A DNA stretch of 64,000 bases from positions 124,001 to 188,000 of the forward strand of contig CAWFUR010000012.1 in assembly GCA_963819115.1 (NCBI GenBank). The letters run 5' to 3'. The stretch's first letter is position 1, and each line of letters opens with the position of its first letter. The notes beneath the pieces were generated by a model that did not search any database, was not told the DNA's origin, and saw nothing but the letters and a program-made list of their open reading frames with translations. This DNA is from JACVRW01 sp963819115. Lineage in GTDB: Bacteria; Actinomycetota; Thermoleophilia; Solirubrobacterales; Thermoleophilaceae. Shown piece by piece: positions 23,707-31,448 of this stretch. Position numbers and translations under genes: made by a program.

Positions 23707-25063
23707 CCCGCAGAACGAGCATCACCTCCGCGCCGCCGCTCTCCACGTTCCGTGCCCGGGCCACCCCGCGGTGCGCCGCCGCGATCGCCTGGACGATCGC
23801 GAGTCCCAGGCCGGCGCCGCCGCCCGAGCGTCCGGCGTCCGCGCGGCTGAAGCGCTCGAAGGCGTGCTCGAGGAAGCCGGGCGGGAAACCCGGCCCGTGA
23901 TCGCGCACCGCCAGCTCGAGCCCGCCCGGGCCGTCCCGCGCCACAAGGTCCACCGGGCCGCCGCCGTAGCGAAGCGCGTTGTCCACGAGGTTTCCCAGGG
24001 CCTGCTCCACCCGGATGGTGTCGAGCTCGGCGCGAAGCCCCACGGGCACATCCACGCGGAGGTCCACCTCGGCCGCCGCCGCCCGCCGGCCGAAGCGGCT
24101 GCGCACGCCCTCCATGAGCTCGCGAAGATCCATGGGCGCGGTCCTGATCGGCAGCCGGCCCTGATCCGACCGTGCGATCACGAGCAGGTCGTCCGCCAGC
24201 TGCGTGAGGCGGTCGGTCTCCTCTGACGCCGAGCGCAGCGCGTCCCGCAGCTCGTCGGCACTCCGGCCCGACCTCAGCGCCAGCTCCAGCTCCGTCTTCA
24301 GGATGGCCAGCGGCGAGCGCAGCTCGTGGCTCGCGTCGGAGACGAAGGAGCGCTCGCGCGCGAATGCGGCCTCCAGGCGCTCGAGCATCTCGTTGAGCGT
24401 GTGCCCGAGCCGCCCGATCTCGTCGCCCGTCTCGGACGCCGGCAGGCGGCGCCCCGGCTCGCCCGCGGAGATGTCGGCCGCCTCACGCCGCATCGCCTCC
24501 ACCGGGCGCAGGGCCGCGGTGGCCAGCAGGTAGCCGGCGCCCGAGGCCAGCAGGAGCGCGATCGGGCCGCCGAGCAGCAGGAGCGTTCGCAACTGGGCCA
24601 GCTCCTCGTCGCGGTCGTCCAATGCCGCGCCCACCACCACGATCACCCGCCCGCTTCCGGTCGTCACCGGCGCCGCGAGCAGGCGCACCGGGGTGTCGAG
24701 CCCGGGCAGCCGCGTGCGCTCGATGCGCACCGTCCCTCGCCGTGCCCGTGCGAGCGTCTCGCCGGATATGGCCGGCGGGCTCGCGAGCCGCGAGGCCCTC
24801 TCCAGGACCCGCCCGCGGGAATCGAGCACCTGAGTGAGGCGCTCGCCGCGCTCGGCGAGCAGGCCGGAGCCCGGCAGGTCCCTGTCGCTCTGGCGGACGA
24901 GCGCGCGGGATTCGGCCAGGCGTGTGCCCAGGCCTTCGTCGATCGTGTCGCTGAGGGTGGCGCTGAAGCGCAGGTACAGGACCAGTCCCGTGACCCCGAG
25001 CACCACGGCCATGACCACCGCGAAGGCGAGCGTGAGCTTCAGCCGAATGGGCACCCGCGTCAC
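23663..25063 (-). CDS. Membrane sensor histidine kinase
   Basis: A 466-residue two-component sensor. TM1 is residues about 8-29, then an extracytoplasmic domain of about 130 residues, and TM2 is about 160-182. A HAMP linker (LRPVEAMRREAADISAG) follows, then HisKA with the phospho-His in FVSDASHELRSPLAILK and the HATPase domain (NLVDNALRYGG, DHGPGFPPGF, GGAGLGLAIV). The gene is divergent from its probable partner response regulator (start 25154), an arrangement less usual than a shared operon. The signal is unknown. Confidence 0.92.
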   Translation of the reverse strand: MTRVPIRLKLTLAFAVVMAVVLGVTGLVLYLRFSATLSDTIDEGLGTRLAESRALVRQSDRDLPGSGLLAERGERLTQVLDSRGRVLERASRLASPPAISGETLARARRGTVRIERTRLPGLDTPVRLLAAPVTTGSGRVIVVVGAALDDRDEELAQLRTLLLLGGPIALLLASGAGYLLATAALRPVEAMRREAADISAGEPGRRLPASETGDEIGRLGHTLNEMLERLEAAFARERSFVSDASHELRSPLAILKTELELALRSGRSADELRDALRSASEETDRLTQLADDLLVIARSDQGRLPIRTAPMDLRELMEGVRSRFGRRAAAAEVDLRVDVPVGLRAELDTIRVEQALGNLVDNALRYGGGPVDLVARDGPGGLELAVRDHGPGFPPGFLEHAFERFSRADAGRSGGGAGLGLAIVQAIAAAHRGVARARNVESGGAEVMLVLRATPHPPRAPGPVPR

Positions 25064-25115
25064 GGGCTCAGCCTAAGACCCGGTCGGTGAGAGGACGATG
25101 AATGTGGCTCGCCTC

Positions 25116-25132
25116 TCATGTCGTGTTCATGT
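25116..25132 (+). promoter_or_regulatory. 11-bp spaced TCATGT direct repeat between kinase and regulator genes
   Basis: TCATGT occurs at 25116-25121 and again at 25127-25132, exactly 11 nt apart, in the 90-nt divergent promoter region. Tandem sites one helical turn apart are how OmpR-family dimers bind. This is probably the autoregulatory site of the adjacent regulator. Confidence 0.5.
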
Positions 25133-25153
25133 AGGGCTGAGAGCCTTGACCGG

Positions 25154-25837
25154 GTGCGCGTTCTGGTGGTGGAGGACGGGATCAAGATGGCGAGCCTCAT
25201 CCGCCGTGGCCTGCGAGAGGAGGGCTTCGCCGCGGACGTGGCCGTGAAGGGCGAGGACGCCCTCTGGATGGCGGGCGCCACGGAGTACGACGCGATCGTC
25301 CTCGACGTGATGCTCCCGGGCATCGACGGCTTCGAGACCTGCAGGCGGCTGCGCTCCGACGGGGTGTGGGCACCGGTGCTCATGCTCACGGCCCGCGATT
25401 CGGTGGAGGACCGCGTGTCCGGGCTCGACACCGGGGCCGACGACTATCTGACCAAGCCCTTCTCGTTTGCCGAGCTCCTCGCGCGGCTGCGGGCCCTGGC
25501 TCGTCGCGGCCAGGTGGGGCGGCCCACCGTTCTACGGGCCGGAGACCTCCATCTGGACCCGGCCGCCCGCAGTGTGGGGCGCGGGGACACCGAGGTGGAC
25601 CTCTCGGCGAAGGAGTTCGCCCTCCTCGAGACCTTCATGCGCAACCCGGGCCGGGTCCTCGACCGGCTCCAGCTGCTGGAGCACGCGTGGGACTACGACT
25701 ACGAGAACCGCTCGAACGTGGTGGACGTGTACGTCCGTTACCTGCGGGAGAAGATCGACCGGCCGTTCGGCGTGGAGAGCATCGAGACGGTGCGCGGGGC
25801 CGGATACCGGCTCCGGGCCGACGGCGGGGTCGGCTAG
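25154..25837 (+). CDS. OmpR-family response regulator
   Basis: A 227-residue regulator. The receiver domain has VRVLVVEDG at the start, phosphoacceptor Asp in IVLDVMLPGIDGFE (near residue 51), MLTARDSVEDRV and LTKPFSFAELLARL. The C-terminal winged helix includes VDLSAKEFALLETFMRNPGRVL and SNVVDVYVRYLREKID. GTG 25154 places the first acidic pair at the normal position. It pairs with the divergent histidine kinase. Its end overlaps the convergent metal-binding lipoprotein gene by 4 nt. Confidence 0.92.
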   Translation: MRVLVVEDGIKMASLIRRGLREEGFAADVAVKGEDALWMAGATEYDAIVLDVMLPGIDGFETCRRLRSDGVWAPVLMLTARDSVEDRVSGLDTGADDYLTKPFSFAELLARLRALARRGQVGRPTVLRAGDLHLDPAARSVGRGDTEVDLSAKEFALLETFMRNPGRVLDRLQLLEHAWDYDYENRSNVVDVYVRYLREKIDRPFGVESIETVRGAGYRLRADGGVG

Positions 25838-26760
25838 CCCCGCGGGCAGTGGGCGTGGCCGCCGGTCAGGCCCTCCACGATCGCGTCGGTGTTCGCGGCG
25901 ATCGAGTCCGCATAGGTGGCTCCACTCGAGCCCTCGGGGCCGAGTGAGTCCGCCCACAGGGCCCCGCCCACCTCGGCGCCGCTCTCCCGGGCCACGGCGC
26001 GCTCCAGCTTGGCGTTGAGGGAGCTCTCCGGGTAGATCGCCTTCACCCCGGTCCGGCGGATCTGGTCCACCAGCCCCTGGACGTCCTTCGCGGAGGGCTG
26101 GGCCTGAGTGGAGAGCGAGGGAAGCACGGCGCCGATCACCTGGATCCCGTAGCGGTCGGCGTAGTACCCGAGGGCGTCGTGGGTGGTCACGAGCTTGCGC
26201 AGGCGGGCCGGGATGCGCGCCGCACAGCGCGCCGTCGCCCGGTCGAGCCGTCGCAGCTTCGCCAGGTACGCCGCGGCATTGCGGTCGTAGACCCGCCTGC
26301 CGGCCGGGTCGGCCCTCACCATCGCGCGGCGGATCGCCTCCACCGCCGACTCCGCGTTGCGCGGGTCCTGCCACCAGTGCGGATCCAGGTCGCCGTCCTG
26401 CTTCCGCGTCCGGACGTGGTCGATCAGGTTGAGCACGGGCGCGCCGCGCCCTGCGCTGTCCAGCAGCCCCCCCAGCCAGTCGTCCACATCGCCCCCGGAG
26501 CGGACCACCAGCCGGGCGCGGGTGAGGGCCGCGGCGTCGCTCGGACGCGGCTCGTAGGCGTGAGGGTCCGAGTTCGGGCGCAGGATCTGCTCCACCTGGG
26601 CGCGGCTACGCGCCACGTTTCGGACGAGGTCCCCGGCCTGGGTGGTGGTGGCCACGACCACCGGGCGATCCCCCTGTGGCCCCGATCCCGCTCCGCATGC
26701 GGCGAGCGCCACCAGGAGAGCGGCGAATGTGACCGACGTGACGAGGAACCTGTGTGACAC
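25834..26760 (-). CDS. znuA: Zinc ABC transporter substrate-binding lipoprotein (ZnuA-like)
   Basis: Cluster A-I metal-binding protein, 308 residues, with lipobox LAAC (Cys22). Likely metal ligands are His67 in SDPHAYEP, His128 in LDPHWWQDP, His194 in VTTHDALGYYADRYG, and an acidic residue in ALWADSLG. A His rather than Glu at the third site favours zinc over manganese. Start GTG 26760 is preceded by AGGA. No permease or ATPase gene is adjacent, so the transporter partners are elsewhere. A Zur-like palindrome lies 15 nt upstream, supporting zinc control. Confidence 0.88.
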   Translation of the reverse strand: MSHRFLVTSVTFAALLVALAACGAGSGPQGDRPVVVATTTQAGDLVRNVARSRAQVEQILRPNSDPHAYEPRPSDAAALTRARLVVRSGGDVDDWLGGLLDSAGRGAPVLNLIDHVRTRKQDGDLDPHWWQDPRNAESAVEAIRRAMVRADPAGRRVYDRNAAAYLAKLRRLDRATARCAARIPARLRKLVTTHDALGYYADRYGIQVIGAVLPSLSTQAQPSAKDVQGLVDQIRRTGVKAIYPESSLNAKLERAVARESGAEVGGALWADSLGPEGSSGATYADSIAANTDAIVEGLTGGHAHCPRG

Positions 26761-26775
26761 GAGGTCGCATCCTAA

Positions 26776-26790
26776 TGAGAATCATTCTCA
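26776..26790. promoter_or_regulatory. Zur/Fur-type operator
   Basis: TGAGAATCATTCTCA is a perfect 7-1-7 palindrome, close to the Zur box pattern TGAAAAT-n-ATTTTCA known in Streptomyces. It lies 15 nt upstream of znuA and 95 nt upstream of the rightward zinc-ribbon gene, so it could repress both. Fur boxes look similar; the zinc-type binding protein favours Zur. Confidence 0.75.
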
Positions 26791-26885
26791 CTTCTCCCAT
26801 TCGGCAGTTGGGAGGGCACATCGCCGTTACCTTGGAAGATGACGCTGATCCGAATGACTCGGAGACGTGTAGGAGTTGAGTAGCT

Positions 26886-27191
26886 GTGACAGGGGATCTA
26901 CCAACACGTAGCTGTCGAGACTGTGGCCAGGTATGGGCCAGCGCGCGGTTTCTCGACCCCACGACGGAAACGGACTGCGGCTACTGCGGCGGCCGGCTGG
27001 AGCGCGAGCGCCGCGCGCCGGCGGGTTCCCCGGAGCCGGAGGCAGCCACGGAGATGCCGAGCGACTGGCGGATCTCAGTGCGGCGGACGGACGGGGGGCC
27101 CGACTGGGACGACGCGCCACCCGCCCGGAGACCAGCCGATCCGGTAAAGGCGCCCGCAGAACTCGCAGGTGACGGTGTCGTCGGGCGCTGA
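26886..27191 (+). CDS. Small zinc-ribbon protein (101 aa)
   Basis: A hypothetical small protein with a treble-clef or zinc-ribbon pattern: SCRDCGQVW and, 18 residues later, DCGYCGGRLE, giving two CxxC knuckles within residues 10-36. The rest is polar and disordered-looking. Start GTG 26886 has GGAG some 13 nt upstream, which is far. The second half is antisense to the convergent zinc-ribbon gene, and codon quality falls there. Function unknown. The Zur-like box upstream makes zinc-dependent expression plausible. Confidence 0.5.
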   Translation: MTGDLPTRSCRDCGQVWASARFLDPTTETDCGYCGGRLERERRAPAGSPEPEAATEMPSDWRISVRRTDGGPDWDDAPPARRPADPVKAPAELAGDGVVGR

Positions 27192-27308
27192 GCCCGGGGG
27201 CTGCCGCATCCTGTACTTCGAGAACACCGGCCTTGGCAGGTCGTGATCGCAGCTCCAGCAACGCAGTTGCGATGCCATGACCCTGTTTCCGTTTCCCGAT
27301 ACGTTCAT
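27075..27308 (-). CDS. Small zinc-ribbon protein (77 aa)
   Basis: A second small Cys-rich protein on the other strand. LRCWSCDHD and VTCEFCGRLYRIGW give two CxxC knuckles about 29 residues apart. Start ATG 27308 is preceded by GGGAGG at 5 nt, a good ribosome-binding site; ATG 27278 is the alternative. It overlaps the rightward zinc-ribbon gene by 117 nt, tail-to-tail. No characterised family recognised; it may be a DNA- or RNA-binding or metallochaperone-like micro-protein. Confidence 0.55.
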   Translation of the reverse strand: MNVSGNGNRVMASQLRCWSCDHDLPRPVFSKYRMRQPPGSAPDDTVTCEFCGRLYRIGWSPGGWRVVPVGPPVRPPH

Positions 27309-27547
27309 CCCGGCCTCCCGGCCCCGAGAGTAGGGCCCCGTTTGCTCGGATCTCTTCCGGGTTCGACCCGGCGGGTGGCTTTCCGCCCCGTGGGACGAGT
27401 CGCCCAGGAGGTGAGGTTCTTCGCCTCTCCCACGCCGCGACGGCGCTGGCCCGGACCCGAGAATCTCCGACCCAGGGGCTCAGTACGCTGATGGGTGGGC
27501 TCCCCGCCCCCGGGAGCCATATCGCGCGCCCTGATGGTCCCCTGAGG

Positions 27548-28921
27548 ATGATCCGTCCCGAACAGCTAGCCGAAGCCCTTCAGCGCCTGGAACCCCGGGA
27601 TCGCGAGCTGCTGTCCCTGTCCCTCCACCGCCGCGTGCCCGACGAGGCGCTGGCCCGCCTCTACGCCTACGAGACGTCGGAGGTCTCGCGCCGCCGCGCC
27701 GCCGCGATCGAGCGCCTGGCCGACGACCTGCGGGTCGAGCGCGGCGAGGACCTCGGCTCGGTGCTCAAGGCGCTGCTCGAGCCGGGCACGTGGAGCGGTG
27801 TGGAGATGAGCGCTGGGCGGGAGTTCGAGCCGTCGGGGCCGCGGGCCGCCCGCCCGGTCGCGCGCGGCAACCAGGCCGTGGACCCGTCCCAGGATCCCGA
27901 CCCGCCGCCCGCCCCGGTGCCGCTGCGCCCGGTGCCGAGCCCCCCGGAGCCCGTGCCCGAGCCCGAGCCCGCGCCTCTGCCGGCCGCGGCGGCGAAGGAC
28001 ACGCCGGTCGAGGAGGCTCCTCCCTCGCCGCCCGCCGGACCGCCTAAGCCCACAGAGGCCCGGGAGCCGGTGCTCGACATGCTCTCCGATCGCAAGCGCG
28101 AGCGCGACGAGCGCGCCGGGCAGCGCCTCCGCAGGGGGATCCTGGCCCTGGCCGCCCTGGGGGCGGCCGCGCTCCTTGGGGCCGCGGGGCTGATGGCCGC
28201 CACTCAGATCACCGGCAACGACTCGGGCAGCTCGCCGAACCGTGGCAACGGAGACGGCACGCGCAACTTCGTGCCCGCGAAGGGAGGGCCGCTCGCGGCC
28301 CCATTCGCGTCGGACCCCAAGACCTCGAGCTGTTACTCAACCGCATACCTGAAGGACGCCACCGTGCTCTTCAAGGAGCCCGGAGGCGAGCCGCGCCTGC
28401 GCCTGACACGTCTGACGGAGTGGGGCTCCCCCCGCGTGCTGGGCATCGTCGGCCAGCGCGGCGACTGGCTCGGGGTGCAGGCCTCCGAGCTGAAGAACGG
28501 CGAGGTGGCCTGGATCCCGCGCGAGCGTGCGCGGGTGGATTGCGTGCGCTGGTCGATGCATGCCGACCTCTCGAAGCGCCGGCTCTTCGTACGGCGGGAC
28601 GGCCACACGGTGAAGGAGATGAAGATCGCGATCGGGTCCCCCGGGCACAGCACGCCGCAGGGGCGCTTCTCGGTCACCGACAAGCTGAGGGTCACCAGCT
28701 CCAACTCCCCCTACGGGTGCTGCGTGCTCGCGCTCAACGGCCATCAGACGAACCTTCCCGAGGACTGGCCCGGAGGCGACCGCCTTGCGGTGCACGCCAC
28801 CGCCGACGTGGACAGCATCGGCGAGCCGGTGAGCCTCGGCTGCATGAGGGTTCGCTCCGGCGAGGCCAGGTGGCTGATCGAGACGATCCCGCTCGGCGCG
28901 CCGATCTTCATCAGACCCTGA
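27548..28921 (+). CDS. L,D-transpeptidase with N-terminal HTH-like domain
   Basis: A 457-residue cell-wall cross-linking enzyme of the YkuD family with unusual N-terminal parts. Residues 1-60 (LEPRDRELLSLSLHRRVPDE, RRRAAAIERLADDL) look like a sigma-region-4/HTH helix bundle. Residues about 100-175 are Pro-rich, 198-219 a membrane helix, 270-330 an SH3-like segment, and 335-457 the YkuD domain with His416 in RLAVHATAD and Cys432 in SLGCMRV. The fold predicts HTH inside and catalysis outside. ATG 27548 is chosen; 27491 is a longer in-frame start. The HTH assignment is inference from pattern. Confidence 0.85.
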   Translation: MIRPEQLAEALQRLEPRDRELLSLSLHRRVPDEALARLYAYETSEVSRRRAAAIERLADDLRVERGEDLGSVLKALLEPGTWSGVEMSAGREFEPSGPRAARPVARGNQAVDPSQDPDPPPAPVPLRPVPSPPEPVPEPEPAPLPAAAAKDTPVEEAPPSPPAGPPKPTEAREPVLDMLSDRKRERDERAGQRLRRGILALAALGAAALLGAAGLMAATQITGNDSGSSPNRGNGDGTRNFVPAKGGPLAAPFASDPKTSSCYSTAYLKDATVLFKEPGGEPRLRLTRLTEWGSPRVLGIVGQRGDWLGVQASELKNGEVAWIPRERARVDCVRWSMHADLSKRRLFVRRDGHTVKEMKIAIGSPGHSTPQGRFSVTDKLRVTSSNSPYGCCVLALNGHQTNLPEDWPGGDRLAVHATADVDSIGEPVSLGCMRVRSGEARWLIETIPLGAPIFIRP

Positions 28922-28941
28922 CCCGCGGGCCAATGCCACCT

Positions 28942-28985
28942 GGGGAGGAGCGGAGCCCGATCGTTGATCGGGTGAGCACCGGACC
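28942..28985 (-). repeat. Palindromic intergenic repeat, copy 1
   Basis: On the minus strand: GGTCCGGTGCTC, then the near-palindrome CCCGATCAACGATCGGG, then CTCCGCTCCTCCCC. The same layout recurs at 53.78, 54.52, 54.57 and 60.59 kb. It fills the gap between the transpeptidase stop and the sigma-factor ATG. Confidence 0.75.
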
Positions 28986-29510
28986 ATGCCAACCTCACAG
29001 AAGCGACGGTCTGGGCGTTCTACGGATGTGAGGCTGCCGCCTTTTCAGACCCTGTTCGAATGCCACCGGGTGGACGTCTACCGCTTCCTGGTGGCCACCG
29101 CCGGCCCATCGGACGCGGACGACACCTTCCAGGAGACCTGGATCGCCGCCCTGCGCGCCTATCCCAAGCTGCGCCACGCGGACAACCTGCGCGCGTGGCT
29201 GTTCCGGATCGCGCAGAACAAGGCCACCGACGCCCACCGCGCGCGGGGACGGCGTCCCATACCCGTGGAGACCGTGCCCGAGCCGGCCGTGGCCGCCGTG
29301 CCCGCGTCCGAGCGGGACGAGCGCTCTGAGCTGTGGAGCTCCCTGCGGGCGCTCCCGGCGAAGCAGCGCACGGCGGTCTACTGCCGCACGGTGCTCGGGA
29401 TGCCCTACGACGAGCTCGCCCGCCTGCTCGAGAGCTCGGAAGAGGCGGCGCGCAGAAACGTTCACGAGGGCCTGAAGCGCCTGCGAGAGGAGCACGAGGA
29501 TGAGCGCTGA
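28986..29510 (+). CDS. ECF-type RNA polymerase sigma factor
   Basis: A 174-residue sigma-70-family factor with regions 2 and 4 only. Region 2 spans about residues 20-90 (ECHRVDVYRFLVATAG, DADDTFQETWIAALRAY, LRAWLFRIAQNKATDAHRAR) and region 4 about 115-165 (LPAKQRTAVYCRTVLGMPYDEL). ATG 28986 directly abuts a palindromic repeat; GTG 29028 is an alternative start. The 3' end overlaps the methyltransferase gene by 11 nt. No separate anti-sigma gene is visible. It may direct an alkylation-response or other stress regulon, which is inference. Confidence 0.88.
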   Translation: MPTSQKRRSGRSTDVRLPPFQTLFECHRVDVYRFLVATAGPSDADDTFQETWIAALRAYPKLRHADNLRAWLFRIAQNKATDAHRARGRRPIPVETVPEPAVAAVPASERDERSELWSSLRALPAKQRTAVYCRTVLGMPYDELARLLESSEEAARRNVHEGLKRLREEHEDER

Positions 29511-30117
29511 CATCGAACGCGCACTGAGGGAGGCGGCCGCCCGGCTTGGAGCCGGAGACGTTCCCGAGCTGGAGCGCAGGTTCCTGGACCGGGCCGATGG
29601 CGAGGGCCTGGTGGACGTGGCGTACGCGTCCGTGGACTCCCCCCTCGGACCTCTCACCGTCGCGGCCACGCCCACAGGCCTGGTGCGCTTGGCCTACACC
29701 AGCTACCGCCCCGAGGACGACGTGATCGAGGACCTCGCGCGGAGGATCTCGCCGCGCGTGCTCGAGTCGCCCGCCCGGCTCGACCGGGTCCGGCGCGAGC
29801 TGGACGAGTACTTCGAGGGCAAGCGGACCGGCTTCGATCTCCCCATCGACTGGTCCCTCACCAAGGGCTTCACCCGCCGGGTGCTGAACGCCACGGCGCG
29901 GATCCCCTTCGGCGAGCTCGGCACCTACGCATCCGTGGCCGGCGAGGCGGGCAGCCCGCGCGCCGTGCGCGCGGCGGGCAACGCCCTCGGGGCCAATCCG
30001 ATGCCGGTGGTCGTCCCCTGCCACCGGGTGGTGCGGACCGGCGGCGCGCTGGGCGGGTACACCGGCGGCATCGAGCGCAAGGAGTTCCTCCTGCGGCTGG
30101 AGGGGCGCCTGCCCTGA
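29500..30117 (+). CDS. ogt: Methylated-DNA-[protein]-cysteine S-methyltransferase
   Basis: Suicide repair protein that takes alkyl groups from O6-alkylguanine. The C-terminal domain has the active-site motif VPCHRVVRTGGALGGYTGG and upstream RAAGNALGANP, both diagnostic. The 205-residue length exceeds a minimal Ogt by about 35 residues: the N-terminus MSADIERALREAAARLGAGD is a charged helical extension resembling the start of small anti-sigma factors. It is translationally coupled (11-nt overlap) to the sigma-factor gene. A sigma/repair-protein partnership is possible but not shown. Confidence 0.92.
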   Translation: MSADIERALREAAARLGAGDVPELERRFLDRADGEGLVDVAYASVDSPLGPLTVAATPTGLVRLAYTSYRPEDDVIEDLARRISPRVLESPARLDRVRRELDEYFEGKRTGFDLPIDWSLTKGFTRRVLNATARIPFGELGTYASVAGEAGSPRAVRAAGNALGANPMPVVVPCHRVVRTGGALGGYTGGIERKEFLLRLEGRLP

Positions 30118-30146
30118 CCAGGCGCCCGCCTACAATCGGCCCCGTT

Positions 30147-30236
30147 GGAGAGGTGGCCGAGTGGCTGAAGGCACTCGCCTGCTAAGCGAGTAGGGGGCTA
30201 AAAGCTCTCTCGAGGGTTCGAATCCCTCCCTCTCCG
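30147..30236 (+). tRNA. tRNA-Ser (GCT anticodon)
   Basis: The acceptor stem is GGAGAGG/CCTCTCC, the anticodon stem CTCGC/GCGAG around CTGCTAA with anticodon GCT, a long class II variable arm follows, then the T arm GAGGG-TTCGAAT-CCCTC, discriminator G. The CCA is not encoded. Its 3' end resembles sequences repeated at 31.2, 32.2 and 33.4 kb, suggesting it has served as an integration site. Confidence 0.95.
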
Positions 30237-30249
30237 TCCCGGTTCGCAT

Positions 30250-30295
30250 CGCCTGGGTGCGTCCTCGGTCGCTCGCCTGCGGCCGCAGGCGTCGC
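30250..30295 (+). repeat. Palindrome downstream of tRNA-Ser (native flank, copy D)
   Basis: GCCTGGGTG, GTCCTCGGTCGCTCGC and a perfect 16-nt palindrome GCCTGCGGCCGCAGGC (30275-30290) followed by GTCGC. It lies 14 nt past tRNA-Ser, in the 150 nt before the methyltransferase gene, which otherwise hold no gene. The layout recurs with base changes at 31.3 and 33.4 kb. Confidence 0.6.
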
Positions 30296-30386
30296 GAAAT
30301 CAGAAGCCGCGCGCACAGCCGGCTGTTTTCGTCCTAAGCGGTACTTCTGGGCCACTCCGACAGCCCGGCTGCCTCCCCCGGTTAGG

Positions 30387-31004
30387 TCACTTCCGACGAA
30401 GCCGGTGGAAGCGTTCGTCGAACTTGAAAAGCTTTGCAATCGGATCGGGATCGGTGTCCGCAACCTCGACGTCGGTGATCTCCCAGTCGGGAAAGGCAGC
30501 CTCGATGTCTATTCGACTCGCTCCACGCGGCAACGGTCCTCGACGGCGCGGCGCAAATGCGTCGAGCAGAACGGTCGCATCGTCAGCGGCAACGGCGCTG
30601 ACCTCTCGCCCCATCGCCGCGCGTTGGTCAGCGGTGAGGCCGTGGAACGTTCCGGTGTCCAGGATGAGCCGGAAATCGCTGCCGACATCGGTGGCGCGGA
30701 GGTTGGTCACGTCGCCTTGTACCAGCCGCAGATCATCGCCCATGTCCCTCGCCCGTTCGCGCCCGCGCTCCAAGGCCTTCTCGACAAGATCGACGCCTGT
30801 CACCTGCCAGCCACGCGCGGCCAGCTTGAGTCCCCAGACAGCGCTTCCGCAGCCGAGGTCAAGGGCCGCGCCGTAGGGAGGCTCGCGTCCACTTTCCTCT
30901 CGCTCAAACAGCTCTGCAAGCTTCTCGGCGAACGGTGGATGCTCAGCGAGGTCCTCCCAGGGGTGAAAGCCGAGTCGGTAGAACAACCTGTAGGGAACGC
31001 CCAT
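30387..31004 (-). CDS. Class I SAM-dependent methyltransferase
   Basis: A 205-residue methyltransferase. Motif I is ALDLGCGSAVWGLKLAARGW (about residues 46-66), followed by VTGVDLVEKAL with the ribose-binding Asp, the adenine-region RLVQGDVTNL and the post-motif LILDTGTFHGL, seen in thiol/thiopurine-type and Tellurite-resistance-like methyltransferases. The substrate is unknown. It is the first gene after tRNA-Ser, transcribed toward it, within a region less GC-rich than its neighbours. No operon partner is close. Confidence 0.88.
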   Translation of the reverse strand: MGVPYRLFYRLGFHPWEDLAEHPPFAEKLAELFEREESGREPPYGAALDLGCGSAVWGLKLAARGWQVTGVDLVEKALERGRERARDMGDDLRLVQGDVTNLRATDVGSDFRLILDTGTFHGLTADQRAAMGREVSAVAADDATVLLDAFAPRRRGPLPRGASRIDIEAAFPDWEITDVEVADTDPDPIAKLFKFDERFHRLRRK

Positions 31005-31448
31005 CCTGTCCTCCTCAAAGCTTGCTCACGCGGGTCGCTCCGGCGACATCGCCCGCTCAGTATGGCCAAAGACGGCCGCTTAACATGCGAGGGCGCCGCG
31101 CCGCCTCGAGTGCTGCTTTGCGCGGAAGCACCACGTTCTCAGCATCGGCGCAGAGACTCAACCGCCCGGCGTCGTGCCTGTCGTTCGACCGCTGTCAGGG
31201 CGTCGACTACATACTCAAGATCGGCTTGAGGGTTCGAAAGTTGTCCCGACCTCTCCGCTCTCGCGCCTGCAACCGGCGCCTGGCTGTGTCATCGGCCGGC
31301 TCGTGTGCTGGCTCACACGTCCCCGACCTGTTCCTTGCCAGGCTTGGTTTTCGGTGGGAGTCCCTGGGCAGCCCGCGCGGATTGCGTGTCCGCGTAATTC
31401 GGATGTCTCCATCGGCGAAACGCGCTGCCGCCCCGATCGGGATCCAGC
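31005..31448. repeat. Gene-free stretch with degenerate tRNA-Ser-end/palindrome repeat (copy A)
   Basis: No convincing gene. From 31236 the sequence reads GAGGGTTCGAA, a 5-nt insertion, TCCC, then CCTCTCCG, closely matching the tRNA-Ser 3' end. It continues into CGCCTGCAACCGGCGCCTGG. An outer stem GCCTGGC (31278-31284)/GCCAGGC (31337-31343) encloses an inner stem CGTGTG (31302-31307)/CACACG (31314-31319). The block ends CTTGGTTTTCGG. The same arrangement is found at 33.4 kb. Probably an integration scar or mobile palindrome. Confidence 0.55.

Noticed and set aside
27309..27547. Possible gene between the zinc-ribbon gene and the transpeptidase
   Set aside because: Open frames exist but have poor composition and no ribosome-binding site; more likely promoter DNA.
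30182..30463. Small minus-strand frame ending in the tRNA-Ser region
   Set aside because: Its C-terminus (GIRTLERAFSPLLA) is the familiar antisense translation of a tRNA gene; similar false frames occur over tRNA-Asp and tRNA-Arg.
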